Source of the DNA: Rhizobium sp. P40RR-XXII
GTDB taxonomy: Bacteria; Pseudomonadota; Alphaproteobacteria; Rhizobiales; Rhizobiaceae
Direction of reading: 5' to 3'
Assembly: GCF_012641405.1 (NCBI RefSeq)
Contig: NZ_JABAII010000002.1
Coordinates: 310,001-374,000, forward strand
DNA length: 64,000 nt
In this document: one piece after another, positions 8,174-16,084 of the stretch
Layout: the number at the start of each line of letters is the position of its first letter
How positions within the stretch are numbered: position 1 is the stretch's first letter
Translations under genes and position numbers: made by a program
The notes under the pieces: generated by a model
Seen by the model: the letters and a program-made list of their open reading frames with translations, nothing else
The model's database searches: none
What the model was told of the DNA's origin: nothing

Positions 8174-8197
8174 GCCGGGCGAGACACAAAGCCCGGC
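8174..8197 (-). terminator. Probable terminator of the D,D-carboxypeptidase gene
   Basis: GCCGGGC (8174-8180) and GCCCGGC (8191-8197) form a 7-bp stem 13 bases beyond the stop codon, followed on the minus strand by CTTTCC. The U-tract is weak. Confidence 0.5.
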
Positions 8198-8209
8198 CAA
8201 TCTGCATTC

Positions 8210-9691
8210 CTATTCCATGCTTGCCCAGCACTTCACGCCAGCGCGCTTGAGCGCCTTGCAGGCATTGAGCGCCGCGCCCTGATCGTCGAAACCGCCGAAG
8301 CGGGCGCGATAGCCGCCATCGAAGGCGACCGCGTAAGGTCTAGCCGAGCGAAGCGCCTTGCCACCCTTGCTCTTCGCCGTATCGAGCAGATCATTCGCGC
8401 CATTTTTGCTTGAGGAAACGCCGATCTGAACGACCCAGCCGGTCGGTTCGCGCTCGGCCTTGGCGACTTTTTCAGACTTCTCGGCCCGCTGCTGCTTGAT
8501 GGGCCTGGCATCGGCCTTGGTCGTCGATGCCGTCGTCACGGTATCGACCTCGTCCTCATTGCCCTCATCCGAAGGCGCAACTGAAGCGACTTCTTCGGAG
8601 GCGGGGCGCTGGACGGATTTCGTCGACAGCAATGGATTGGTGGATTGAGGCGTAACCGCTGCAAAGGCGGCCGCGCTGGAGGGATGCGTATCGGTGGCTT
8701 CCGCCGTCTCGTCGTTCTTGATTTTCGCACGGCTCATGTCGGCCATGCGCGCGCTGGCAGCCTGGAGATTGGGTGCCGCAGCCGGCGCCTGCGCGATAAC
8801 ATTCGAGGGAATATGTTTCGTCGATGCGACAGGCAGATACTCCGCAATCAGCTTGCGCATCTGATTGTCCCGAGCCGGCGTCGAGGCGCCACCCAGGACG
8901 ACGCCGACGATGGAGCGCCCATCGATCTTCACCGAGGTTGCGAGATTATAACCGGCCGCGCGGGTGTAACCGGTCTTGATGCCATCGACGCCCCGCACGG
9001 AGCCGATCAAACGGTTGTGGCCGGGAATGATCCGGTTGCCGAGACGGAAGCTCGTTTCTGAGAAGAAGCCGTAATATTGCGGGAAATGTTCACGCAGAGC
9101 CACGCCGAGGCGGGCTTGATCACGCGCGGTCGTCATCTGCGCAGTATTCGGCAAGCCGTTCGGATTGCGGTAGGTCGTGCGCGTCATGCCGAGGGCGCGC
9201 GCCTTGTCGTTCATCAGCCGGGCAAAGCCTTCCTCCGAACCGCCGAGCATTTCGCCAAGCGCCATGGCGGCGTCATTGGCGGATTTGGTGACGATGCCGA
9301 GGATGGCCTCGCGAACGGTCACGGAACGGCCGGGACCAATCCCAAGCTTCGTCGGCGCCTGAGTGGCCGCATTCCTGGAGAATACGACGGGAGTGTCGAG
9401 GGTGATGCGCCCGGCCTCGAGAGCCTCGAAGGTCAGGTAGACCGTCATCATCTTGGTCAACGAGGCAGGATAGTGAAGCGTGTCGGCATTTTCGCTGTAA
9501 AGGACGTTGCCGGTATTCGCATCGATGACGATGCCCGCATATTTCGTCCCGGAGGCATTCGCGTCCGTCGTCACGGTGATCGTTGCCGTCGCGATTGAAA
9601 AGCCAATTAGCGCTCTCGCCAGAATCTTACCGGTTTGAGACGTCGAAACGGAAAGAATTGATCTGGACACTAAATCACTCTCTGCTTGCAT
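8210..9691 (-). CDS. D-alanyl-D-alanine carboxypeptidase (PBP5/6-type) with C-terminal SPOR domain
   Basis: A 493-residue penicillin-binding protein that trims the terminal D-Ala of peptidoglycan stem peptides in the periplasm. An N-terminal hydrophobic segment at about residues 25-42 serves as signal. Catalytic motifs are SLTK at 77-80, SAN at 137-139 and KTG at 239-241. A long Ala/Ser/Thr-rich disordered linker (about 300-410) leads to a SPOR domain from about 417 to the end (GWVVQIGVSSSKNGAND... YRARFGGFDDQGAA), which binds denuded glycan at the division septum. This architecture is common in rhizobia and suggests a role at the septum or growing pole. Confidence 0.92.
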   Translation of the reverse strand: MQAESDLVSRSILSVSTSQTGKILARALIGFSIATATITVTTDANASGTKYAGIVIDANTGNVLYSENADTLHYPASLTKMMTVYLTFEALEAGRITLDTPVVFSRNAATQAPTKLGIGPGRSVTVREAILGIVTKSANDAAMALGEMLGGSEEGFARLMNDKARALGMTRTTYRNPNGLPNTAQMTTARDQARLGVALREHFPQYYGFFSETSFRLGNRIIPGHNRLIGSVRGVDGIKTGYTRAAGYNLATSVKIDGRSIVGVVLGGASTPARDNQMRKLIAEYLPVASTKHIPSNVIAQAPAAAPNLQAASARMADMSRAKIKNDETAEATDTHPSSAAAFAAVTPQSTNPLLSTKSVQRPASEEVASVAPSDEGNEDEVDTVTTASTTKADARPIKQQRAEKSEKVAKAEREPTGWVVQIGVSSSKNGANDLLDTAKSKGGKALRSARPYAVAFDGGYRARFGGFDDQGAALNACKALKRAGVKCWASME

Positions 9692-9808
9692 TTACATTCT
9701 CGATGATCCGGCCGCCGCCTCCATGAACGTCCGTTGCGTTCGACAGTAGAAGCTTAGCGTTACCAATCGGTTTATGATGAACAGTTGGTTTCAAGTTTTT
9801 GCGCCATT

Positions 9809-10579
9809 TTAGCGGCCGACCTCGGCCGCCGTCACGGCGTCGGCTTTATCCTCAAGGCGCGCCCCGATGAAATTTTGGACGGCTGCGTCCATGGCGCGCC
9901 AATCCCCGAGCTGATTGCTGGAAAAGCGGTAGAGAACGCTCAAATCCCTGCCAAGCTTGACGTCTCGCTGGCAATCCCCGCTGGTGGCCAGAGCCGGCGA
10001 GGAGGGAAGGAGGCAGCGCACGACATAATCGGATTCGCCGGAACGCGGCGCGGTCAGAAGCACTTCGCCGTTATAGCCGGCATCCGCGCGCAGCCGATGT
10101 GCTGTCAGACCGAAGGGGCCGGCATAGGCGGCGCCGTCCATCAATTGCGAGTAGATCGGCGCCAACCTGCCGGACATGTCGCGGGACATCGTGCTCTGGC
10201 TGACCTGCAGGAAGATCAACGACGACGACTGGGAGATATCATCGAAGCGCAGCCGATCCACTTCGCTGTACCCCTGCATCTGTGGCCAAGTCAGATAGAG
10301 GTCGATGCGCTCGGCAGCGCCATTCACGCGTTCGCTCGGGAAGCGGATCGTATTCGCGGCCAAATGCAATGTGTCGTCACCGATCGTGACGGAGATGGGT
10401 TTGGCATCGATCGTATGACCGGCCAACGATATTTTCCCGCCAAGCCAGTGACCGCCGATGGATATGGCAACCGTAAGGGCAGCCAGGACGGCAACGCCTG
10501 CCGTGAGCCGATAAACGACACCGCTTGAGATCAGCGGCCTTTCTTCGATCATTGAGGCGGATGACAGGGGATGAGCCAT
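9809..10579 (-). CDS. Membrane-anchored periplasmic protein of unknown function
   Basis: A 256-residue protein with one N-terminal membrane helix (about residues 24-44, YRLTAGVAVLAALTVAISIG), after which the chain is soluble and presumably periplasmic. The segment with KISLAGHTIDAKPISVTIGDDTLHL suggests beta structure. There are two cysteines, in VVRCLLPSSPALATSGDCQR. I recognise no enzyme motif. The ATG at 10579 has GAAGG upstream. About 100 bases upstream is a perfect TTAA-N7-TTAA box, so cell-cycle control by CtrA is likely. It lies upstream of the carboxypeptidase gene on the same strand, 117 bases apart. Confidence 0.7.
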   Translation of the reverse strand: MAHPLSSASMIEERPLISSGVVYRLTAGVAVLAALTVAISIGGHWLGGKISLAGHTIDAKPISVTIGDDTLHLAANTIRFPSERVNGAAERIDLYLTWPQMQGYSEVDRLRFDDISQSSSLIFLQVSQSTMSRDMSGRLAPIYSQLMDGAAYAGPFGLTAHRLRADAGYNGEVLLTAPRSGESDYVVRCLLPSSPALATSGDCQRDVKLGRDLSVLYRFSSNQLGDWRAMDAAVQNFIGARLEDKADAVTAAEVGR

Positions 10580-10681
10580 GCTGTTGCCTTCATTTCCTTC
10601 CGCCCGCCGTCATCGATGGCCAAGCCGCGCGGCGTGTGACTTGATGAGTCTCGTTGGAAAGAATGATTGACGTCACGATGG

Positions 10682-10696
10682 TTAACCGACGGTTAA
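10682..10696. promoter_or_regulatory. CtrA-type binding site (TTAA-N7-TTAA)
   Basis: TTAACCGACGGTTAA matches the CtrA consensus TTAA-N7-TTAA exactly and is also a full palindrome (TTAACC-GAC-GGTTAA). It is the only exact match I found in the window and lies about 100 bases upstream of the minus-strand membrane protein gene starting at 10579. Confidence 0.6.
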
Positions 10697-10776
10697 ATAT
10701 ACATCGCAAGCCATGCTAACGGCACAGTTAATTCTGAGGAAATTCTCCGCGACCGCTTTGAGGGCGCTGCTCAATG

Positions 10777-10813
10777 AAAATGAGCCGTTCCCCGGGACAG
10801 TGGGAACGGCTCA
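10777..10813 (-). terminator. Rho-independent terminator of the BTLCP gene
   Basis: TGAGCCGTTCCC (10781-10792) and GGGAACGGCTCA (10802-10813) make a perfect 12-bp stem with a 9-base loop. On the minus strand the stem is followed by TTTTC (complement of GAAAA at 10776-10780). Confidence 0.85.
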
Positions 10814-10897
10814 AAGGCACCGGTCTGGACAGAATTCAGGGGACGAGACCGGGCCTTAGACTTTGATCATCGACGCCGACGATCGTGTGCGGAAGGC

Positions 10898-11503
10898 TTA
10901 CTTCAAGCTGCCGACTGCGACGGCGCGGCCATCCTGTATCTTGACCCAGCGGGCCGGATCGTCAGCGGACTGACGCTTGAGGAAGGTGTATTCGGTCTCG
11001 GACCAGAGTTTCACCTTGTTGCGCATGTTATCGAGGACGAAATCGCCGCGATCGGTGCGGACCGTCAGGACGGCATGGCCTTCGCCGTTCGGCTGCAGCA
11101 CGACGGTCATCAGCAGATCGGAGGGCGAGAAGCCGGCATCGATCAGCTGCTTGCGCTTCAGCAAAGCGAAATCCTCGCAGTCACCGGCCGTCGTGGGGAT
11201 GGCCCATTTCTCTTCGACGCCGTAAAGTTCCATATCGGTCACCGGCTTGATCGTCGTGTTGACGGTGTAGTTGACCTTCAGGATCGTCTTCCAGCTGTCC
11301 TGGGTGAGGATGATCGGACCGGCATCGCCGCCGGCATAGACACATTCCCGCGGATTTTCCTTGCAGAACTCATAGTGGCCGATCGGAGGAGCCGCATCGC
11401 CGGTGATCGTCATGTTGGCGGGCGCGGCCTGAGCGAGACCGAAGAAGCCAAGAGTGGCGAATATCAATGCGGCGCAGCCGCGAATTGCGAATTGAAAGTT
11501 CAT
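10898..11503 (-). CDS. Transglutaminase-like cysteine proteinase, BTLCP family
   Basis: A 201-residue secreted protein with a clear signal peptide (about residues 1-26, ending GLAQA-APA). The papain/transglutaminase-like catalytic residues fit Cys109 in TTAGDCEDFALLK, His143 in GEGHAVLTV and Asp158 in FVLDNM. BTLCP proteins are predicted periplasmic peptidases; related LapG enzymes cleave surface adhesins under c-di-GMP control, but no LapD partner is adjacent, so that role is not implied. The gene stands alone, closed by the terminator at 10777-10813. Confidence 0.88.
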   Translation of the reverse strand: MNFQFAIRGCAALIFATLGFFGLAQAAPANMTITGDAAPPIGHYEFCKENPRECVYAGGDAGPIILTQDSWKTILKVNYTVNTTIKPVTDMELYGVEEKWAIPTTAGDCEDFALLKRKQLIDAGFSPSDLLMTVVLQPNGEGHAVLTVRTDRGDFVLDNMRNKVKLWSETEYTFLKRQSADDPARWVKIQDGRAVAVGSLK

Positions 11504-11892
11504 GTCCCTGTCCCTGTTTTTATTGGGATCAGAATGACACGCATGTTTTTATCCGGCGCAAAATTGCGCAGTCAAATTAAGGACTTAGTTTATTCAAATC
11601 TGGATCAAACTTTCATAAAACACGCAGAAAACTTGATTCAAGTTCGCGGAAAATTCGATTAAAATTTGAGTGATTTCGGTATTGGATATGGGAGGGCCAA
11701 ATCCTGCATCGTGCTGCGCTGAAAGGACTTTTCGAAACGGATTTCTTAACGTCGAGGGGCCGCCTACGACGGAAAGCGTGCCAGAATGAAGCATGGCAAT
11801 CGCGCATACGTCCTATCCAGGCGCTGAAACCGGCCATTTGCAGCCGGATATGTCCCATTTTGAGAAAGTCGGCTCAAAAGTATTTTTGATTT
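11504..11892. other. 389-base AT-rich intergenic region, no gene seen
   Basis: The stretch between BTLCP and the iminopeptidase is markedly richer in A/T than its surroundings, especially 11560-11690. It holds a palindrome GCGCAAAATTGCGC at 11556-11569 in the BTLCP upstream region. The short minus-strand frames here are low-complexity and lack ribosome sites. Confidence 0.5.
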
Positions 11893-12873
11893 TTATCGCT
11901 TGATATCGCTGCGGAGGCCATCGGTCACGCGTATGATCGCAGTGGTCATTTCGGTGACTGCCATCGAGTGGGCAGCATTCGCGACGATCACCAGTTTCGC
12001 TTCCGGCCAAGCCTGCGACAATTCCCAGGCTGTCACGAGGGGTGCCTCGAGATCCAGTCGTCCTTGAATCATCGCGCAGGGGATACCGGCAAGCCTATGG
12101 ATATCGCGCAGGATCTGCCGATCCTCAAGCCAGGCCAGATGATGAAAGTAATGAGTGATGATCCGTGCCCGCGCCGTCAAATAGTGTGGATCGGACCAGC
12201 GCGGCGACAGGGTCGCACGCGGATCGATCAGGATCGAGGCAGCCTCCCATTCATGCCAATCCCTGGCGGCCTTCACATGGGTTGCGGGATCCGGATCGCA
12301 TAGAAGACGATAATAGGCGGCCACCGGATCGCCGTCGCGATCCTCTTGTGGCACGGCGGCCCGGAAGCGCGCCCATTCCTGCGGAAAGAAACGGCCAAGT
12401 CCGCGATAAAGCCAATCTATTTCGGATTGCCTCGTCATAGTGACGCCGACGAGAAGCAAGCCGTCGACATGATGCGGATGCGTTTCGGCATAGATCAGCG
12501 CCAGCGTGCAGCCCCAGGAATTGCCGAATACGGTCCAGCGTTCGACACCGAGCTCCAACCGCAATTGCTCGATATCGGCGATGGAATGCCATGTGGTGTT
12601 TGCCGAGAGATCGCTCTCCGGCTCCGACGCATGCGGGAGGCTGCGTCCGCAGCCGCGTTGGTCGAACTGGATGATCCAGTAGTATTGCGGGTCGAAATAG
12701 CGTCGCGTTCCGGCGGAGCTGCCGGATCCCGGGCCGCCGTGCAGGATGAGCACGGGAACACCTTCCGGATTGCCTGAGAGCATCCAGTAAATCCGCTGGC
12801 CGTCGCCCACATCGAGCAGGCCTTCATCAAAGGGAATTGTGTCCGGGTAGAGCATCTCGCCGCAACGCATCAA
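11893..12873 (-). CDS. pip: Prolyl aminopeptidase (proline iminopeptidase)
   Basis: An alpha/beta hydrolase of family S33 that releases N-terminal proline from peptides in the cytoplasm. The 326-residue protein carries the oxyanion-hole motif HGGPGSGSS (45-53), DQRGCGRS (71-78) and the nucleophile elbow GNSWG (117-121; the family usually has GGSWG), with Ser119 as nucleophile. The late acid (GRLDLEAP) and histidine (NAAHSMAV) motifs are both visible. The start may be at 12873 or at the internal ATG at 12855. The PilZ gene lies upstream on the same strand. Confidence 0.92.
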   Translation of the reverse strand: MMRCGEMLYPDTIPFDEGLLDVGDGQRIYWMLSGNPEGVPVLILHGGPGSGSSAGTRRYFDPQYYWIIQFDQRGCGRSLPHASEPESDLSANTTWHSIADIEQLRLELGVERWTVFGNSWGCTLALIYAETHPHHVDGLLLVGVTMTRQSEIDWLYRGLGRFFPQEWARFRAAVPQEDRDGDPVAAYYRLLCDPDPATHVKAARDWHEWEAASILIDPRATLSPRWSDPHYLTARARIITHYFHHLAWLEDRQILRDIHRLAGIPCAMIQGRLDLEAPLVTAWELSQAWPEAKLVIVANAAHSMAVTEMTTAIIRVTDGLRSDIKR

Positions 12874-12927
12874 AGAAAAGACAAGCGCCGCTGTTTCGCG
12901 ACGCTGCGTGACAGGAGGATGACTGCA

Positions 12928-13557
12928 TCAGAGAAATTCGCGCAAGGTCTCGCGCGACTGCAAGGAGAGGAACTCGATCGCCACGCCCTCCACGAAATGA
13001 CGCACGACGCGGCCGCGCATGTTGCCGAGACGCACCGGCGTCCCGATCACGGGGCGTATCTCGACGTCGACGGCAGCGCCCGAAAGCGAGAGGTCCATGA
13101 TGCGGCAGACATAGTGCGTGCCGTCATCGAGCGTGAGTTCGCTGCGGGTCGTGCGCGGCGTCAGGCGATCATGGCGGCGATCTTCCGGCAGTCCGAGCTC
13201 ATGCTTGTTGGCAAGCCAGGTCAGCTGAGCCGCAAGCTTCTCGCGCTTCCGCTCGGTGGCGTTGATCGACATGCTGAAACCACGGCCGTCAACGGCAACG
13301 ACATTGCCCTCGACGCGGCCGAGATGGTCGATATAGGCGATGACCCGCTCGTCCGCGCGCGGACGTCCCACGCAGGTGACATAGAGATCGCCCGGCGACA
13401 TCTCCGTCACCAGGCACTCGAATTCCTCATAATTGGCCAACATCAGTCGGCCCTGCATGTTGATCGGAACCCGCTGAAAGGTCCGTTGATCACCGCGGAC
13501 GGCATTGCCTGCCAACTGGTTGGGCCGCGTCGCTTGGGCCGGTTGGAACGAGTGCAT
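12928..13557 (-). CDS. Tandem PilZ domain protein
   Basis: A 209-residue cytoplasmic protein with two PilZ-like domains, the common receptors of cyclic di-GMP. The first (about 24-105) has QRTFQRVPINMQGRLML and an EMSPGDLYVT turn. The second (about 125-205) has the fuller consensus: RRHDRLTPR at its start and MDLSLSGAAVDVE, matching RxxxR and D/NxSxxG. Strong conservation suggests the second binds c-di-GMP, with the first possibly structural. No diguanylate cyclase gene is adjacent; likely outputs are motility or exopolysaccharide. Confidence 0.85.
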   Translation of the reverse strand: MHSFQPAQATRPNQLAGNAVRGDQRTFQRVPINMQGRLMLANYEEFECLVTEMSPGDLYVTCVGRPRADERVIAYIDHLGRVEGNVVAVDGRGFSMSINATERKREKLAAQLTWLANKHELGLPEDRRHDRLTPRTTRSELTLDDGTHYVCRIMDLSLSGAAVDVEIRPVIGTPVRLGNMRGRVVRHFVEGVAIEFLSLQSRETLREFL

Positions 13558-13640
13558 GGAAGCGTCTTGGGTCCTATTGCGTCTCTTCCAACTATTAGCC
13601 GCAACTCCTTAAAGTAAGGTTGTCTTTCCCGAGGCATAAC

Positions 13641-14303
13641 TCAAAGGTGACGGCCGATTCTGTCCCGCGCCGGATCAATTCTGGCACGATCGCGGCTATT
13701 CTTTGCTTGATTCAACTTTCGGCGCATCCATTCACCAAGGCCGGCGCCTGCCTGAAGCGGCAGAAGATCCGTCGGATCGGGGTGGGGAGGAGCCTCCACG
13801 AGCCGGGCAGGACGCTCATAGAGCAAACGACTGCGGTCCAGCGCCAGAAACTCCAGACGCTCGTTGCCGAGCCACGTCGAATGAACGGTGGGCGTCAGAG
13901 ATCCCAGCAACCTGTCACAGACGTCCGCAGAGGAACGCACCGGCATCAATGTCATTTCGAAAGTCATACTGCGGCCACTGACGCAATAGCCCGTGGCATG
14001 GATAGACGCTGGAATGACGTGCGCCATCACGCCGGCGGCGATGCGCACCGGATCATCCTGCTGGCTGCTGGCCCATAGCGCCGCGAAGTTTTCGCCGCGA
14101 ATCTCGCGCCCCATGAGATTGCAGATCGCCGTACCGGCCAACCGGAAACGAGGATTGTCGTCCGCGGTATTTTCCAGGATGAACAGCTCCGGAAGAATAT
14201 GGCTGACTGCCGACGGTTGTATCAAATTGCGCAAGGGGGCATCCGCGCTGCCGCGTATCCGTTCCCAATAGGTAAATATGTCGATGCTCGTCTTCTGGCG
14301 CAT
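13641..14303 (-). CDS. PAS_5 family sensor-like protein
   Basis: About 220 residues from the ATG at 14303 (six residues longer from 14321). It matches the alphaproteobacterial PAS_5 (formerly DUF1143) family: an opening FTYWERIRGSADAPLRNLIQP and a PAS-like core with FRLAGTAICNLMGREIRGENFAALW. There is no output domain, so it may act as a stand-alone ligand-binding or adaptor protein. The last 60 residues are basic and probably disordered. The family function is unknown. Confidence 0.75.
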   Translation of the reverse strand: MRQKTSIDIFTYWERIRGSADAPLRNLIQPSAVSHILPELFILENTADDNPRFRLAGTAICNLMGREIRGENFAALWASSQQDDPVRIAAGVMAHVIPASIHATGYCVSGRSMTFEMTLMPVRSSADVCDRLLGSLTPTVHSTWLGNERLEFLALDRSRLLYERPARLVEAPPHPDPTDLLPLQAGAGLGEWMRRKLNQAKNSRDRARIDPARDRIGRHL

Positions 14304-14451
14304 GCCGCGTCCGTGTCCCATTTCAATTCAATTGCCCAGGCATTCATTGCCTCCAATTCCAGCGTTGCGAATTCCATGCCAAAGCCGGGCCGTTAGGGTT
14401 AATGAATGGTTTCGGTTGCCTTTTGCATCGACAAATGAAAGGAATCGTTCA

Positions 14452-14565
14452 TCACTTCACGAAGTGACCTTCAGCACGAACTTCACGGGTGCCGGACCGG
14501 CCTCAAGGTCAATTCCGGAAGGAGCGCCCGATATGCCGCCCGGCTTTGTTGGGCGGCTTTTTTTT
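14452..14565 (+). ncRNA. Candidate small RNA or leader with strong terminator upstream of the rhomboid gene
   Basis: GCCGCCC (14535-14541) and GGGCGGC (14551-14557) form a stem followed by eight T's, a textbook intrinsic terminator on the plus strand, although no plus-strand gene precedes it. Upstream lies a near-perfect dyad TCACTTC-AC-GAAGTGA at 14452-14467. A strong ribosome site GGAAGGAG (14517-14524) stands nine bases before an ATG at 14533 that would encode the 19-residue peptide MPPGFVGRLFFGFRCAMCR running through the terminator. This could be a small RNA or a leader-peptide attenuator of the rhomboid gene; the 5' end is not determined. Confidence 0.4.
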
Positions 14566-14617
14566 GGTTTTCGCTGTGCTATGTGTCGATGACCTTCATA
14601 GACAAGCCGAGCAAGAC

Positions 14618-15388
14618 ATGGATGATGAACAGCTGCCGCACCAAGAGCCCGAAGATCCGAGGCCGCGGCAACGCACTCCGGCTTTCAATCTGCCTCCCGT
14701 CATACTGGCAAGCCTGGCCTTCCTGATCGTCATTTTCGCGGTCATGAACCTGCCGTGGTGGTCGGACGATATGCTGAACTGGATTTATTTCACCTTCAGC
14801 TTCATCCCGGCCCGCTACGCCCTTCCCCTGTCGCAGCAGGGCCTGGAATGGCTTTGGACGCCGGTCACCTATTCGCTGCTGCATGGCGGGGTCGAGCACA
14901 TCGTCTTCAATAGTCTGTGGCTTATGGTTTTCGCGGCGCCCGTGGCGCGGCGCATCGGCGCCCTGCGCTATGTCATCTTCTGGATTTTCTCGTCCACGGC
15001 TTCCGCCTTTATGCATGCCGCACTCTACTGGGGCGACCAGACGCTTCTGATAGGGGCATCCGGGGTCGTCTCGGCGCTCATGGGCGCGGCTTGCCGCTTC
15101 GCTTTCCCGGCCATGGACGGTCGGCGGGTCTCCATACGGGAGGCGCATCTCAATCCGCGTCTCACCATTCTCGGCTCGCTTCAAAGCCGTACCGTCATTG
15201 CCTATATCGTCATGTGGGTTGCCGGTAACGCGCTTGTCGCCTTCGGGATTACGCTTGCGGGCGACAGCTCTCAGCCGGTGGCATGGGATGCCCATATCGG
15301 CGGTTTTCTGTTCGGATTTCTGCTTTTTGCGCTGTTCGACCGGCAGCCGCGCGAGGAGGCCCAGGAAGCTTTACCGCTCGATGAATGA
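14618..15388 (+). CDS. Rhomboid family intramembrane serine protease
   Basis: A 256-residue protease of the inner membrane that cuts transmembrane helices. About six helices begin at residue 27. Catalytic residues are Ser148 in GASG and His226 in AWDAHIGGFLFGF; the HGGVEHIVFN segment (89-98) provides the conserved His and Asn of the oxyanion helix. The first 24 residues are acidic/proline-rich and cytoplasmic. ATG at 14618 is chosen because the upstream extension overlaps the terminator at 14535-14565. Confidence 0.88.
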   Translation: MDDEQLPHQEPEDPRPRQRTPAFNLPPVILASLAFLIVIFAVMNLPWWSDDMLNWIYFTFSFIPARYALPLSQQGLEWLWTPVTYSLLHGGVEHIVFNSLWLMVFAAPVARRIGALRYVIFWIFSSTASAFMHAALYWGDQTLLIGASGVVSALMGAACRFAFPAMDGRRVSIREAHLNPRLTILGSLQSRTVIAYIVMWVAGNALVAFGITLAGDSSQPVAWDAHIGGFLFGFLLFALFDRQPREEAQEALPLDE

Positions 15389-15553
15389 GCTGTTGCTTTC
15401 TCATTGACACAGGCGCACCATTGTTCTCCGTCGGTCGCGAGATGAGGAGATCGACTCGACCGACGGGTAGGGCGCCGGTTTAAGCTCCGGGGGTAATTTC
15501 GGAACATATCGGACCTTCAAGTGTTCATCATGCTTTCGAGATGGGAGGATCGA

Positions 15554-15988
15554 ATGTCAGTTTCCGTAAAGGCCATACTGGAAGCCAAGGGTCGCGACGT
15601 CGTTACGACAGGCGGTAACACAACCGTTGCCGAGGCCGCGAAGATTCTCAACGAGAATCGCATCGGCGCCATCGTGGTCGTCGGTCCAGGCGGCAAGATT
15701 TCCGGTATCTTCACCGAGCGGGATGTCGTCAATGCCGTTGCCAAGCATGGCCATGAATGCCTTGAAAAGCCGATCGCTTCGATGATGACGGCCAAGGTAC
15801 ACCGCTGCAAGGAAGATACGACGACCGACGAATTGATGGAACTGATGACGATGCGCCGCTTCCGTCACGTTCCCGTCGAGGAGAAAGGCAAGCTCTCCGG
15901 CATCATCTCGATCGGTGACGTCGTCAAATGGCGCATCCGCGAGATCGAACTCGAGGCCGAGCAGATCAAAGCTTATATCGCCGGCTGA
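15554..15988 (+). CDS. Two-CBS-domain protein
   Basis: A 144-residue protein made of two CBS domains (about 9-65 and 72-130), a Bateman module that binds adenosyl compounds such as AMP, ATP or SAM. Typical pieces are GNTTVAEAAKILNENRIGAIVVV and GIFTERDVV in the first, and MTMRRFRHVPV with GIISIGDVVKWRI in the second. There is no catalytic partner domain; stand-alone proteins of this type usually act as energy or redox sensors binding another enzyme. The ATG at 15554 follows GGGAGG (15543-15548). Confidence 0.88.
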   Translation: MSVSVKAILEAKGRDVVTTGGNTTVAEAAKILNENRIGAIVVVGPGGKISGIFTERDVVNAVAKHGHECLEKPIASMMTAKVHRCKEDTTTDELMELMTMRRFRHVPVEEKGKLSGIISIGDVVKWRIREIELEAEQIKAYIAG

Positions 15989-16028
15989 GGGTGAGGAGCG
16001 GGGGGCCGGATCGTCCGGCATCGACAGA

Positions 16029-16054
16029 GCCTCTCCCGTTCTTGGCGGAGAGGC
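16029..16054 (+). terminator. Terminator-like hairpin after the CBS gene
   Basis: GCCTCTCC (16029-16036) and GGAGAGGC (16047-16054) pair perfectly around a 10-base loop between the convergent CBS and patatin genes. No clear T-run follows, so termination is uncertain. Confidence 0.4.
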
Positions 16055-16084
16055 CTAAATTGATCTATCAACTTGATTTACACC

